64,000 nucleotides of DNA from Litchfieldella qijiaojingensis (GTDB lineage: Bacteria > Pseudomonadota > Gammaproteobacteria > Pseudomonadales > Halomonadaceae). Of the stretch, positions 50,648 to 61,009 are shown piece by piece. The notes beneath the pieces were generated by a model. That model was not told where the DNA came from and made no database searches. It saw only the letters and a program-made list of their open reading frames with translations. Location of the stretch: assembly GCF_014651875.1 (NCBI RefSeq), contig NZ_BMXS01000005.1:118853-182852 (forward strand), read 5' to 3'. Both the position numbers and the translations under genes were made by a program. Numbering within the stretch: position 1 is the first letter of the stretch; every line of letters begins with the position of its first letter.

Positions 50648-53600
50648 ATGCCGCTGTTTGCCGATGCTGCCCAGGACACCGCCCTGCCACCCGGTTTCAT
50701 GGTGGTGCATGGCAACCGCCTGGAGGATCTGCGCGAACTGGCGGTGGAGTGGATGAAACGCCATCCCCTGGCGCCGCTGGAAAACGAAGTGATCCTGGTG
50801 CAGAGCAACGGCATCAGCCAGTGGCTCAAACTGGCGCTGGCCGAGGACCCGGCCCAGGGCGGCTGCGGCATTGCCGCCTCGCTCGACGTGACTCTGCCGG
50901 CACGTTTCCTTTGGCAGGCCTATCGTTCCGTGCTCGGCGAGGATGCCGTGCCGCCCAGTTCGCCGTTCGACAAGGCGCATCTGACCTGGCGCCTGATGCG
51001 TCTGCTGCCGGAGTTGATTGCCAATGATGCCTTCGCCCCGCTAGCGCGTTTCCTGGAGGACGACGACGACCTGCGCAAGCGCCACCAGCTTGCCGAGCGG
51101 CTGGCGGACCTGTTCGACCAGTACCAGGTCTACCGTGCCGACTGGCTGGACGCCTGGGCCGAAGGCAGCGACGTACTGATCGATGCCCGCGGCCAGGCCA
51201 CGCAGCTGGCCGACGACCAGCGCTGGCAAGCCATCTTGTGGCGTACCCTACGCGAGGACGTCGGTACCCAGGGCCTGGAGAGCAGCCGCGCCGCCGTGCA
51301 TCGGCGCTTTCTCGACGCCGGCCGGGCGCTGACACCGGATCAACGTCCCGCTGGCCTGCCGCGCCGAGTGATGGTATTCGGCATCTCGTCGCTGCCACAG
51401 CAGACCCTGGAAGCCCTGGCCGCCATGGCGCGTGTCAGCCAGGTGGTGCTGTGCGTGCACAACCCCTGCCAGCACTACTGGGCCGATATCATCGAACACA
51501 AGGAGCTTTTGAGAGCCGCGAGTCGTCGCCAGCGCACCAAGCCCGGCATGCCTTCGCGCCTGGACGACAGCGATCTGCACCTGCATGCTCAGCCGCTGCT
51601 GGCCGCCTGGGGCAAGCAGGGCCGCGACTACCTGCGCCTGCTCGACGAATTCGACGAGCGCCAAGCCTACGAAGGTCTGTTCGAGCGCGAGGCGCTGCGT
51701 ATCGACCTTTTCGAGTCGCATATTGAAGGTGAGAGCGACGACTGCTTGCTAAACCAGTTGCAGGAGGACATCCGCGAACTGCGTCCGCTGCACGAAACCC
51801 GCGAAATCTGGCCGGCAGTGGATCCTGCACGCGATGCCTCGCTGCGCTTCCATGTCGCGCATAGTGCGCTGCGCGAGGTCGAGATTCTTCACGACCAGTT
51901 ACTGGCCGCATTCAGCGAGGACGACACCCTCAAGCCGCGCGACATCCTGGTCATGGTGCCGGACATCGACACCTACGCCGCCGCCGTGCAGGCGGTATTC
52001 GGCCGGCTCGACCGCGACGACCCGCGCTATATTCCCTTTACGCTTTCCGATCAGGCCAACCGTCATCGCCAACCGCTACTGATCGCCCTTGAGAAGCTGC
52101 TGCACCTGCCGGATCTGCGCCTGTCGGTGAGCGACCTGCTCGACCTGCTAGAGGTGCCGGCGCTTCGCCAACGCTTCGGCATCGAGGAAGATCACTTGCC
52201 CACCCTGACGCGCTGGATCGAAGGCGCCGGCATCCGCTGGGGACTGGATGCCGAACAGCGCGCCAGTCTCGACCTGCCCGGTGGGCTTGCCCAGAACACC
52301 TGGGTCTTCGGCCTGCGCCGACTGCTGCTGGGTTATGCGGTGGGCGCCGGCAGCGAAGGCCCCTGGCACGATATCGAACCGTACGACGATATCGGTGGCC
52401 TGGAAGCGGCGCTGGCCGGCCCGCTGGTCAGCCTGCTCGACACCCTGGAATCCCAGTGGCGAACGTTGTCCTCCGCGGCGGACGTGCCCACCTGGTGCCA
52501 GCGCCTGCGCGACCTGCTGGCGGCCTGTTTCACGGCCTTCGACGACCGCGACATGCTGCTGCTCACCCAACTCGAACAGGCGCTGGAAAGCTGGCAAGAG
52601 AGCGCCACCGATGCCGAACTCAGCGAGCGACTGCCGCTCTCCGTGGTGCGCGAGCACTGGCTTGGCCAGATCGATGAGGCCAGCCTGTCGCAACGCTTCC
52701 TGGCCGGGGCGGTGAACTTCGCCACGCTGATGCCGATGCGCGCCATCCCCTTCCGCCACGTGTGCCTGCTGGGCATGAACGACGGCGATTACCCGCGCAC
52801 CCAGACGCCGCTCGACTTCGACCTGATGGGCCGTGACTACCGTCCCGGCGACCGCTCGCGACGCGAGGACGACCGCTACCTGTTCCTGGAAGCGCTGCTC
52901 TCGGCCCGCGAGCGCCTGACCATCAGTTGGGTGGGACGCAGCATCGTCGACAACACCGAGAAACCACCCTCGGTGCTGCTTGGCCAGCTACGCGATCACC
53001 TGGCACGCGGCTGGCGGCTGGCCGGTCATGAACAGGATGAGGACGCCGGCACCGCGCTGCTCGAGGCGCTGACCACCGCGCACCCGTTGCAGCCCTTCAG
53101 CCGCGAGTACTTCCGTGTGTCTTCGGACACGGATAAAGAGTCGGACCAAAATGAGCTGTTCACTTATGCCCAGGAGTGGCGCGAAGTTCATGAGGAGCAG
53201 TCACCGGAATCATCGGAAACAGAACATGAGCTGACAGCTTTCCAGCAGGACTCACCGCTCACGCTCGCCCAACTAGGCAATTTCCTGAGCGAGCCAGTCA
53301 GGGCCTTCTTCAATACCCGGCTCAAGGTGTTCCTCGAGCAGGAGGCCGTCAGCCGCCTGGACAACGAACCCTTCGCCCTGGACGGCCTGGAACACTGGCA
53401 ACTGCAGCATGAACTGATTTTGGCCCAGCGCCAGGCCGTGGAAGCCAATGAGTCCCGCGAGGCGGCGATGTTCGACACCCTGGAACGGCTGCAACGACAG
53501 GGGCGACTGGCCATGGGCAGCTTCGCCGAACGCATGCGCGACGCGCTGATCGAGCCGATGGACACCCTGTTCGAACGCTACGTGGAAGTCCTGGAAGAGT

Positions 53601-54271
53601 GGCCGCATAGCGTGTCCGAACCTGCGCCGGTGTCGTTACATCTGACCACGCCCAACGGCGAGCTGGCGGTGGAAGACTGGCTCGACGAACTACGCGAAAA
53701 CGAGACCGGCGAGCGTTGCCGGGTGTTGCTGCTCTCCAGCAGCCTGATCAACAACCGCAGGCACAACTGGAAGCACTGGATGCGCCCCTGGGTCGCGCAC
53801 CTCGCCGCACAGCTCGCCATCGGCCCGATGACCACCCAACTGCTGTCCCGCGCTGGCGAGGGCAGGCTGCCGCCGTTGCCGGCGGACACCGCTCGCCGCT
53901 ATCTGGAGACGATCGTGCATGCCTGGCAGGCCGGCATGGCCGCGCCACTGCCCCTGGCCCGCGACACCGCCTTTGCCTGGATAGATAAAGATGGCACACC
54001 GGAGGCCATGAGCCGCTGCCTGGCCGCCAGCGCCGAGGAAGACGATCTCAAGGTATTCGAGGCAGCGCGCAAGACCTTCGATGGCGACGCTTACAATGCC
54101 GGCGAATGGGGCCGCGATCCCTATCTGGCCCGCCAGTGGGGTAGCTTCCAGGCACTGATCGACAGCGACGGCCAGGCCTTCGCCGAGCTGGCCGAACGGC
54201 TCTACGCCCCGCTGCATGGCGAGGTCAAGACGAAAACCAAGGGCAACGGCGGCAAGGGAGGCCAGTCATGA
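50648..54271 (+). CDS. recC: Exodeoxyribonuclease V gamma chain
   Basis: 1207 residues. RecC lacks active helicase motifs but recognises Chi and splits DNA strands in RecBCD. Recognisable segments: VHGNRLEDLRELAVEWM, VILVQSNGISQWLKL, the Chi-scanning helicase-like part MRAIPFRHVCLLGMNDGDYPRT, and RYLFLEALLSARERLTISWVGRS. It is the first gene of recC-recB-recD, overlapping recB by 4 bp. Confidence 0.95.
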   Translation: MPLFADAAQDTALPPGFMVVHGNRLEDLRELAVEWMKRHPLAPLENEVILVQSNGISQWLKLALAEDPAQGGCGIAASLDVTLPARFLWQAYRSVLGEDAVPPSSPFDKAHLTWRLMRLLPELIANDAFAPLARFLEDDDDLRKRHQLAERLADLFDQYQVYRADWLDAWAEGSDVLIDARGQATQLADDQRWQAILWRTLREDVGTQGLESSRAAVHRRFLDAGRALTPDQRPAGLPRRVMVFGISSLPQQTLEALAAMARVSQVVLCVHNPCQHYWADIIEHKELLRAASRRQRTKPGMPSRLDDSDLHLHAQPLLAAWGKQGRDYLRLLDEFDERQAYEGLFEREALRIDLFESHIEGESDDCLLNQLQEDIRELRPLHETREIWPAVDPARDASLRFHVAHSALREVEILHDQLLAAFSEDDTLKPRDILVMVPDIDTYAAAVQAVFGRLDRDDPRYIPFTLSDQANRHRQPLLIALEKLLHLPDLRLSVSDLLDLLEVPALRQRFGIEEDHLPTLTRWIEGAGIRWGLDAEQRASLDLPGGLAQNTWVFGLRRLLLGYAVGAGSEGPWHDIEPYDDIGGLEAALAGPLVSLLDTLESQWRTLSSAADVPTWCQRLRDLLAACFTAFDDRDMLLLTQLEQALESWQESATDAELSERLPLSVVREHWLGQIDEASLSQRFLAGAVNFATLMPMRAIPFRHVCLLGMNDGDYPRTQTPLDFDLMGRDYRPGDRSRREDDRYLFLEALLSARERLTISWVGRSIVDNTEKPPSVLLGQLRDHLARGWRLAGHEQDEDAGTALLEALTTAHPLQPFSREYFRVSSDTDKESDQNELFTYAQEWREVHEEQSPESSETEHELTAFQQDSPLTLAQLGNFLSEPVRAFFNTRLKVFLEQEAVSRLDNEPFALDGLEHWQLQHELILAQRQAVEANESREAAMFDTLERLQRQGRLAMGSFAERMRDALIEPMDTLFERYVEVLEEWPHSVSEPAPVSLHLTTPNGELAVEDWLDELRENETGERCRVLLLSSSLINNRRHNWKHWMRPWVAHLAAQLAIGPMTTQLLSRAGEGRLPPLPADTARRYLETIVHAWQAGMAAPLPLARDTAFAWIDKDGTPEAMSRCLAASAEEDDLKVFEAARKTFDGDAYNAGEWGRDPYLARQWGSFQALIDSDGQAFAELAERLYAPLHGEVKTKTKGNGGKGGQS

Positions 54272-57200
54272 GCGAAGTGCATCACGACAACAAGCCGCCG
54301 ACGCTCGACCCGATAGGCCTACCACTGACCGGTAGCCGGCTGATCGAGGCCAGCGCCGGTACCGGCAAGACCTTCACCATCGCCCTGCTCTACGTGCGCC
54401 TGGTGCTCGGCCCGCGCTCGCCCGACGACAGCGTGAGCTTCCCGCGTGCCCTGACCCCGCCGGAGATCCTGGTGGTGACCTTCACCAACGCCGCCACCCA
54501 GGAACTGCGTGACCGCATCCGCACGCGGCTGGTGGAGGCTGCCGAGGTTTTCCTAGAAGTAGAAGAGACTCCGGGGGCAGGCCAAAGCGAGGGTCTTTTT
54601 CCAGGGATGGAAAAAGTAGCGCCCAGGGATGGGGTCACAGCGCCCTCGCAAAGGCCTGCCGCCGGGTCAGTCCCGACCACCGAAAACCCTAAGGCCGATC
54701 CCCTGATCGACCTGCGCGACAGCTATCCCCGGGAGAACTGGCCCGCCTGTGCCCGGCGCCTGCAACTCGCCGCCGAGTGGATGGACGAGGCTGCTGTCTC
54801 CACCATCCATAGCTGGTGCTACCGCATGCTGCGCGAGCACGCCTTCGACAGTGGCAGCCTGTTCTCGCTGAACCTGGAGACCGACCAGACCGAGCTGGAG
54901 CTCGACGTGGCGCGCGACTATTGGCGTTGCTTCTACTACGCCCTGCCCCGCGACGACCTGGAAAGCATCGCCCGCCACTGGCAAACCCCCGAAGACCTGA
55001 ACCAAGCCGTCGCCCGGCTGCGCGACCACGCGGCGGCCCTACCAGCGGCTCCCCCGCCCGCAGAGACCCTGGCCAGGGTCCGCCAGGAACAACAACGCCG
55101 ACTCGACGAGCTCAAGTCGCCCTGGCCCGAGTGGATCGACCAACTCACCGAACTTTTCGAAGAGGCCGCCGCCAGCAAGGCCTTCAAGGGTGCCAGTTTC
55201 AACAAGAATCATCGCGCCAACTGGTTGGGAATGCTGCGCGAATGGGCGGCCACTCCGGATCAAGTCTCACCCGCGCTGACCGACGCCGCCTGGAAGCGCC
55301 TGACGCCGGACGGCATGGCTGAGATCTGGCTCAAGGGCAGCCCGCCCGATCATCCGGCCCTGGCTGCCGTCGCCGAACTACAAGGCCAGCTCGCCGCGTT
55401 GCCCGAGGCCTATCCCGAACTGCTGGCCCATGCCGTGCACTGGATGGCCGAGCGCCGCGAGCAGGCCCAGCAGCGCCGCGCCGAGATGGGGCCCCACGAC
55501 CTGCTCACCCACCTCGACCGGGCGCTCAACGGCCCGACCGGCGACACCCTGGCCGAGCGCATCCGCACCCAGTTCCCGGTGGCGCTGGTCGACGAATTCC
55601 AGGACACCGACCCCATCCAGTACCGGCTGTTCGATCGCGTTTACCGCCTGGCCCACAACGCCAGCGACAATGCGAATGCGAACGCCAACTCCGTGCTGTT
55701 GATCGGCGACCCCAAGCAAGCCATCTACGCCTTCCGCGGCGCGGATATCCACACCTATCTTCAGGCGCGTCGCGATACCGCCGGCCGCCATGTCACGCTG
55801 GGCACCAACTTCCGCTCCAGCCAACCGATGGTCGAAGCGGTCAACCGCTGCTTCACCTTCGCCGAAAACGAGCCACGCGGTGAGGGCGCTTTTCTATTCC
55901 GTGATTCGAACGGCGAAAATCCCGTACCTTTTGTGGGTGTGAAGGCCAAGGGACGCAAGGACTCACTCACCCGCGACAGCCAGCCACTGCCAGCGCTGAC
56001 GCTATGGCATCTCGACGCCGAAGAGCCGCTGGCCAAGACGCCCTACCTCACGCAGATGGCCGAGCGCTGCGCCAGCCATATGACCGAACTGCTGAGCGAT
56101 GCCCACGCCGGGCGGGTCGGCTTCACCTCGCCCGACGATTTCACGCCGCTCGCCCCCTCGGATCTGGCGGTACTGGTCAACAACGCCAGCGAGGCCCGCG
56201 CGATCCGTACCGCCCTGGCCCGGCGCGGGATAAAGAGCGTCTACCTCTCGGACAAGGAGGGCGTATTCGAAAGCCCCGCCGCCAGCGAGCTGGAAGCCTG
56301 GCTGCGCGCCGCCAGTGCCCCGGACGACGACCGCGCACTGCGCGCCGCCCTGGCCTCGCCGAGCCTGGGGCTGTCGCTCAACGAGCTCGACGAACTGAAT
56401 CACAACGAGTTGGCCTGGGAAGCGCGGGTGCTGCAGTTCCGCGACTACCACCGCCTGTGGCAGAGCCAGGGCGTGCTGCCCATGCTGCGCCGGTTGATGG
56501 CGGACTTCCAGGTGCCCACCAGGCTGCTGGCCGCTACCAATGCCCTGGAAGGCGAGCGAAGGCTTACCGACCTTTTGCACCTGGGCGAATTGCTACAGCA
56601 GACCAGCCAGGAACTCGACGGCGAACACGCCCTGATTCGTTACCTGGCTGAATCCTGCGCCAATCCATTGGGTCAGGACGACACTCACCGCCTGCGCCTG
56701 GAAAGCGATGCCGACCTGGTGCAGGTGATCACCATCCACAAGTCCAAGGGACTGGAATACCCGCTGGTGTTCCTGCCCTTCATCGGCGCCCACCGCGAGA
56801 AAAAGGCCAGCGACACGCCGCTGCACTGGCACGATGACGAAGGTAACGCGCGAGTCTCGTTGACCGCCGACGACACGATCCTGGCCCGCACCGACCGCGA
56901 ACGTCTCGGCGAGGACCTGCGCAAGCTCTACGTGGCACTGACCCGCGCCCGCCATGCCACGTGGCTGGGCCTGGCGCCACTCCAGGGCCTGGAGAAAAGC
57001 GCCATTGGCCAGATGCTGAATGCTGGAGAGCCCATTTCTTCGCAGGAACTGCGCGCCACCCTCGACACCCTGCGTGGCGACTGCGACGCCATTGCGGTTG
57101 AAGACGCGCCGCCGATCGGCGAGCAACGTGTGGCCCTGACCACTGACACCGCGCCGCTTGCGCCTGCTCGTGTGCCCACACGTCGCGCTCGCGAGCACTG

Positions 57201-58185
57201 GTGGATCGCCAGCTACTCGGCGCTACGGGTCGGCATTCGCCAGCAGGCCCTGGCTCCCGAGCTAGCGGATCTCGAACTGGAGGATGCCGATGCCCTTCAG
57301 CTCGCCGGCGAACATGCGGAGCCCACCACCGCACTGGAAGCCACCGCCCGCGAAATGCGCGACGAGTTCTCCGACGAAGTCCCGAGCCCAGCAGCAGGCG
57401 AGCGAAGCGAGGGCTCACTGCACCGCTTCCCGCGCGGCCCGGCCGCCGGGACCTTCCTGCACGGCCTGCTGGAATGGGTCGGCCACCAGGGCTTTGATCG
57501 GCTTCAGCAACAGCCCGAGGCACTGACCGATACCCTGGCAAGACGCGCCAACCTGCGCGGCTGGCAGCAGTGGATCCCGGCCCTCGAGACCTGGCTGCGG
57601 GATCTGTTGACCACCGAGTTGCCACTTACCGAGCAACCGGATGGCACAGGCCCCACGCTGCGCCTGGATCGCCTCACTCGCTACCAGGTGGAGATGGAAT
57701 TCTGGTTCGCCGCGCATAACGTCGACACCCGACGCCTGGATGCCCTCGTAAGTGCTTACACACTCGCTGGCTCTCCTCGCCCGGCGCTCGACACCGAAAC
57801 CCTCAACGGCATGCTCAAGGGCTTCATCGACCTGGTGGTGGAACACCAGGGGCGCTATTACGTGCTCGACTGGAAATCCAATCACCTGGGGCCGGATGAC
57901 AACGCCTACACCCCGGAAGCCATGGCGGGCGCCGTGCTCGAGAAGCGATATGACCTGCAGTACGCCCTCTACACCCTGGCGCTGCACAGGCTGCTCAAGT
58001 CGCGCCTGCCGGACTACGATTACGACCGCCACGTAGGCGGCGCGCTCTACGTGTTCCTGCGCGGTACGCATGCCCCCTCGTGCGGCGTGCATCGCGAACG
58101 CCCGCCCCGCGAACTGATCGAACGGCTCGACGCGCTGTTCCAGGCATCCCCATCAACCCAGGAAACCGAAGGAGCTAGCGCATGA
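54268..58185 (+). CDS. recB: Exodeoxyribonuclease V beta chain
   Basis: 1305 residues, longer than E. coli RecB (1180). SF1 helicase motifs: IEASAGTGKTFTIALL, VVTFTNAATQELRDRI, VDEFQDTDPIQYRLFDR, GDPKQAIYAFRGADIHTY, and ITIHKSKGLEYPLVFLP. The C-terminal nuclease has GFIDLVVEHQGRYYVLDWKSN. The extra length includes about 45 residues after the first helicase block (about residues 92-140), part of which is encoded by a palindromic repeat at 54580-54656. A second stretch (PAAGERSEGS, near 57390) also resembles a repeat. Both are in frame. Confidence 0.95.
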   Translation: MSEVHHDNKPPTLDPIGLPLTGSRLIEASAGTGKTFTIALLYVRLVLGPRSPDDSVSFPRALTPPEILVVTFTNAATQELRDRIRTRLVEAAEVFLEVEETPGAGQSEGLFPGMEKVAPRDGVTAPSQRPAAGSVPTTENPKADPLIDLRDSYPRENWPACARRLQLAAEWMDEAAVSTIHSWCYRMLREHAFDSGSLFSLNLETDQTELELDVARDYWRCFYYALPRDDLESIARHWQTPEDLNQAVARLRDHAAALPAAPPPAETLARVRQEQQRRLDELKSPWPEWIDQLTELFEEAAASKAFKGASFNKNHRANWLGMLREWAATPDQVSPALTDAAWKRLTPDGMAEIWLKGSPPDHPALAAVAELQGQLAALPEAYPELLAHAVHWMAERREQAQQRRAEMGPHDLLTHLDRALNGPTGDTLAERIRTQFPVALVDEFQDTDPIQYRLFDRVYRLAHNASDNANANANSVLLIGDPKQAIYAFRGADIHTYLQARRDTAGRHVTLGTNFRSSQPMVEAVNRCFTFAENEPRGEGAFLFRDSNGENPVPFVGVKAKGRKDSLTRDSQPLPALTLWHLDAEEPLAKTPYLTQMAERCASHMTELLSDAHAGRVGFTSPDDFTPLAPSDLAVLVNNASEARAIRTALARRGIKSVYLSDKEGVFESPAASELEAWLRAASAPDDDRALRAALASPSLGLSLNELDELNHNELAWEARVLQFRDYHRLWQSQGVLPMLRRLMADFQVPTRLLAATNALEGERRLTDLLHLGELLQQTSQELDGEHALIRYLAESCANPLGQDDTHRLRLESDADLVQVITIHKSKGLEYPLVFLPFIGAHREKKASDTPLHWHDDEGNARVSLTADDTILARTDRERLGEDLRKLYVALTRARHATWLGLAPLQGLEKSAIGQMLNAGEPISSQELRATLDTLRGDCDAIAVEDAPPIGEQRVALTTDTAPLAPARVPTRRAREHWWIASYSALRVGIRQQALAPELADLELEDADALQLAGEHAEPTTALEATAREMRDEFSDEVPSPAAGERSEGSLHRFPRGPAAGTFLHGLLEWVGHQGFDRLQQQPEALTDTLARRANLRGWQQWIPALETWLRDLLTTELPLTEQPDGTGPTLRLDRLTRYQVEMEFWFAAHNVDTRRLDALVSAYTLAGSPRPALDTETLNGMLKGFIDLVVEHQGRYYVLDWKSNHLGPDDNAYTPEAMAGAVLEKRYDLQYALYTLALHRLLKSRLPDYDYDRHVGGALYVFLRGTHAPSCGVHRERPPRELIERLDALFQASPSTQETEGASA
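54580..54656. repeat. Palindromic repeat inserted in frame in recB
   Basis: The outer arms GGCCAAAGCGAGGG and CCCTCGCAAAGGCC are near-perfect inverted copies. Inside, CTTTTTCCA-GGGA-TGGAAAAAG (54595-54616) is a perfect 9-bp hairpin. This looks like an extragenic palindromic element, here translated as part of RecB (QSEGLFPGMEKVAPRDG). Confidence 0.6.
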
Positions 58186-60650
58186 CACCGGCCACGACCC
58201 AGGATGCCCGTATTGCGCGCAGCGATCCCGCTGCCCTGCTGGCCCTGCTCGACCAATGGGTGGCCCGCGGCTGGCTGCGCGCCCTGGACCGCGCCTTCGT
58301 CGCCTTCCTGCATCGCGAAGTGCCGGACGCTCCCGCGCCACTGCTGCTGGCCGCAGCGCTGGCCAGCCACCAGCTCGGCCGTGGCCATGTGTGCCTGGAC
58401 CTGGCCCACACCCTGGACGCCCCCGACCTGGCCCTCTCGCTGCCCCCGGAAGGCGACGACGGCAGTGAAGCCCCGCCGCTGCCCAGCCAGGTACTCGACG
58501 GCCTGACCCTGGCCGAATGGCAAACCGCCCTCGCCCACCCCGAACTGGTCGCCAACAGCCCCGGCAACACCCCGCTGGTCGCCATCGACCACACCAACGG
58601 CACACGCCTCTACCTGCGCCGCTACTGGCAATACGAACAAGACATCCGCCAACAGATCGCCGCCCGCCTGACGGATGCTACAGACGCCACTTGTAGGAGC
58701 GACCGTGGCCGCGATGGCGCCGACAGGCGCCCGGATGACACCACCGCGCAACCCTCCGGCAACGCCCCCGAAGAAACCACCGCCCCCTGTAGGAGCGGCC
58801 GTGGCCGCGATGGCGCCAACAGGCGCCTGGACAATGCCGCCGCGCCACCCTCCGGCAACGCCCCCGAAGGAACCCCCGATACCTGTAGGAGCGACCGTGG
58901 TCGCGATGGCGCCGCCAGGCGCCCGGATGACGCCACCGCGCCACCCTCTGGCAACGCCCCCGAAGGAACCCCCGATACCTGTAGGAGCGACCGTGGTCGC
59001 GATGGCGCCGGCAGGCGCCCGGACAACACCACCGCACTCGCCACCATCCTCGGCACCCTATTCCCGGCATCGGACAAAACGCCCTACGACTGGCAAAAAA
59101 CCGCCTGCGCCCTCGCCTCCCGCTCACGCTTCGCGGTGATCACCGGCGGCCCCGGCACCGGCAAGACCACCACCGTGGTCAAACTGCTCGCCCTGCTCCA
59201 GACCCTGGCCCTGAGCGAGAGCGAACGACCACTACGCATCCGCCTGGCTGCTCCCACTGGCAAGGCCGCCGCACGTCTTAACGAATCGATTGCCGGACAG
59301 GTTGACGGGCTGAAGCTCGAAGGCGTGAGCGACTCTCCCGAGGCGCTGAAGCAAGCCATCCCAACTGAAGTAACGACTCTCCACAGACTATTAGGCTCGC
59401 GCCCCGACACCCGGCACTTCCGCCACCACGCCGGCAACCCCCTGCCGCTCGACGTGCTGGTGGTCGACGAAGCCTCGATGGTCGACGTGGAGATGATGGC
59501 ATCGGTGCTCACCGCCCTGCCCAGCCGCGCCCGGCTGATCCTGCTCGGCGACAAGGACCAGCTCGCCTCGGTGGAAGCCGGCTCGGTACTCGGCGACCTG
59601 TGCGCCCGTGCCGATGGCGGCCACTACACACCGGATACCGCCGAATGGCTGCAAGCCGCCACCGGCCAGACACTGCCCGAAGGCGTCATCGATCCCAACG
59701 GCCAACCGCTGGACCAGGCCATCGCCATGCTGCGCATCAGCCACCGTTTCGACGCCAGCAGCGGCATCGGCCAACTGGCCAGTGCCGTCAATGCCGACCA
59801 GCCCGACAACGAGAAGCGCCAGGCCGTGCAGCGGATCCTGGATCACGGCTATGCCGACCTGGCCCATCTCCGCCTGCGCACGGCAAAACACGGCAACGCC
59901 AGCGACAACGCTCTCGAAACCCTGGTGGTGAATGGCAACCCGCAAGGCTTCCTCAACGCCGGCCAGGGCCGCACGCTCAAGGGCCAACCACTGCTACCAC
60001 CGACCGGATACCGCCACTATCTCGAAACGCTGCATGACCAACGCCCACCGCTGGATGCCCCCCAGGAAGCGTTCGATCGCTGGGCCCAGGCCGTACTCGA
60101 AGCCCACGGCAACTTCCAACTACTCTGCGCCCTACGTCGCGGCCCATGGGGGATCGAAGGGCTGAACGAACGCATCCGCCAGGCGCTGGAACGCCACGGG
60201 CTGATCGACTCCAAGGAAGGCAAACGACTGTGGTACCTCGGCCGCCCGGTACTGGTGACCAAAAATGACTACGGCCTGGGGCTGATGAACGGCGATATCG
60301 GCATCACCCTCGCCTTGCCGCATCCCCATGAGCCGGGCCGCAGCGTGCTGCGCGTCGCCTTCCCCACCGGCGACAAGGACAAGCCCATCAAATGGGTACT
60401 GCCCAGCCGCCTGCAAGCGGTGGAAACCGTCTACGCCATGACTGTTCACAAATCCCAAGGCTCGGAATTTATCCACACCGCCCTGCTACTGCCGGATGCC
60501 CCCAACCCCATCCTCACCCGCGAACTGGTCTACACCGGCATTACCCGTGCCAGGCACTGGTTTACGTTGGTGGAGAGTGTGCGCGGGATACTACAGGAAG
60601 CGATGCAGCGAAGGGTGTTGCGGGTGAGTGGGTTGGGGAGGCTGAAGTAG
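58182..60650 (+). CDS. recD: Exodeoxyribonuclease V alpha chain, with an internal repeat array
   Basis: 822 residues against about 610 in E. coli. SF1B helicase motifs: VITGGPGTGKTTTVVKLL, RLAAPTGKAAARLNES, VDEASMVDVEMM, LLGDKDQLASVEAGSVLGDL, and TVHKSQGSEFIHTALL. Between the N-terminal domain and Walker A, about residues 170-286, lies a low-complexity stretch of 32-residue units (CRSDRGRDGA, PSGNAPEGTPD) encoded by four REP-like 96-bp repeats. The helicase core is intact and the frame preserved. It overlaps recB by 4 bp. Confidence 0.94.
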   Translation: MTPATTQDARIARSDPAALLALLDQWVARGWLRALDRAFVAFLHREVPDAPAPLLLAAALASHQLGRGHVCLDLAHTLDAPDLALSLPPEGDDGSEAPPLPSQVLDGLTLAEWQTALAHPELVANSPGNTPLVAIDHTNGTRLYLRRYWQYEQDIRQQIAARLTDATDATCRSDRGRDGADRRPDDTTAQPSGNAPEETTAPCRSGRGRDGANRRLDNAAAPPSGNAPEGTPDTCRSDRGRDGAARRPDDATAPPSGNAPEGTPDTCRSDRGRDGAGRRPDNTTALATILGTLFPASDKTPYDWQKTACALASRSRFAVITGGPGTGKTTTVVKLLALLQTLALSESERPLRIRLAAPTGKAAARLNESIAGQVDGLKLEGVSDSPEALKQAIPTEVTTLHRLLGSRPDTRHFRHHAGNPLPLDVLVVDEASMVDVEMMASVLTALPSRARLILLGDKDQLASVEAGSVLGDLCARADGGHYTPDTAEWLQAATGQTLPEGVIDPNGQPLDQAIAMLRISHRFDASSGIGQLASAVNADQPDNEKRQAVQRILDHGYADLAHLRLRTAKHGNASDNALETLVVNGNPQGFLNAGQGRTLKGQPLLPPTGYRHYLETLHDQRPPLDAPQEAFDRWAQAVLEAHGNFQLLCALRRGPWGIEGLNERIRQALERHGLIDSKEGKRLWYLGRPVLVTKNDYGLGLMNGDIGITLALPHPHEPGRSVLRVAFPTGDKDKPIKWVLPSRLQAVETVYAMTVHKSQGSEFIHTALLLPDAPNPILTRELVYTGITRARHWFTLVESVRGILQEAMQRRVLRVSGLGRLK
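58692..59040. repeat. Tandem array of four 96-bp REP-like units inside recD
   Basis: Units begin with TGTAGGAGCG(A/G)CCGTGG at 58692, 58788, 58884 and 58980, exactly 96 bp apart; the last unit is partial. Each holds GCGACCGTGGTCGC-type and GGCGCC...GGCGCC palindromes and ends in CCCTC(C/T)GGCAACGCCCCCGAA. Because 96 is a multiple of three, each unit adds 32 codons without breaking the frame. The third and fourth units are almost identical, so expansion is recent. Confidence 0.9.
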
Positions 60651-61009
60651 ATCTGATATTGACACGGCAGAGCTTCCGGATAAAAAAGGATTGAAAAACA
60701 ACAAGGTACCCTCTCCACCATAAAGGCAAGATAAGCGCCATAATCTTGAGTAGCTTTCTTGATTGGCCTACGGATGGTTGTTGTTCGGTAATCAGCGCCC
60801 CACGCCGATGCAGCGAACACAGCGAGCGGTAACTAGGCAGCGTCAGCGGCCCAGGGGGTGACGCAGCCGCTCCCTGCTGAACCGGGAGCGAAGCGACCAC
60901 CTGCACCAGGGCGGTGGCCTTGCGCGGGACTTGGTGCTTTAGCGGTCAGGGGGGCGTAAGATAGCTGTTAAGGATGTAATTCACTCAAAGGGAGTAAGGG
61001 AACTGATCT
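60651..61009. other. Gene-free stretch after recD
   Basis: 359 bp with no convincing gene. Composition falls sharply here, from about two-thirds GC in recD to AT-rich runs (GGATAAAAAAGGATTGAAAA), then rises again in a segment with GGGAGCGAAGCGACC. No clear terminator, tRNA or repeat boundary was found. Confidence 0.5.

Noticed and set aside
58692..59040. CRISPR array in recD
   Set aside because: The 96-bp units are contiguous tandem repeats with no unique spacers, and they are part of an open reading frame.
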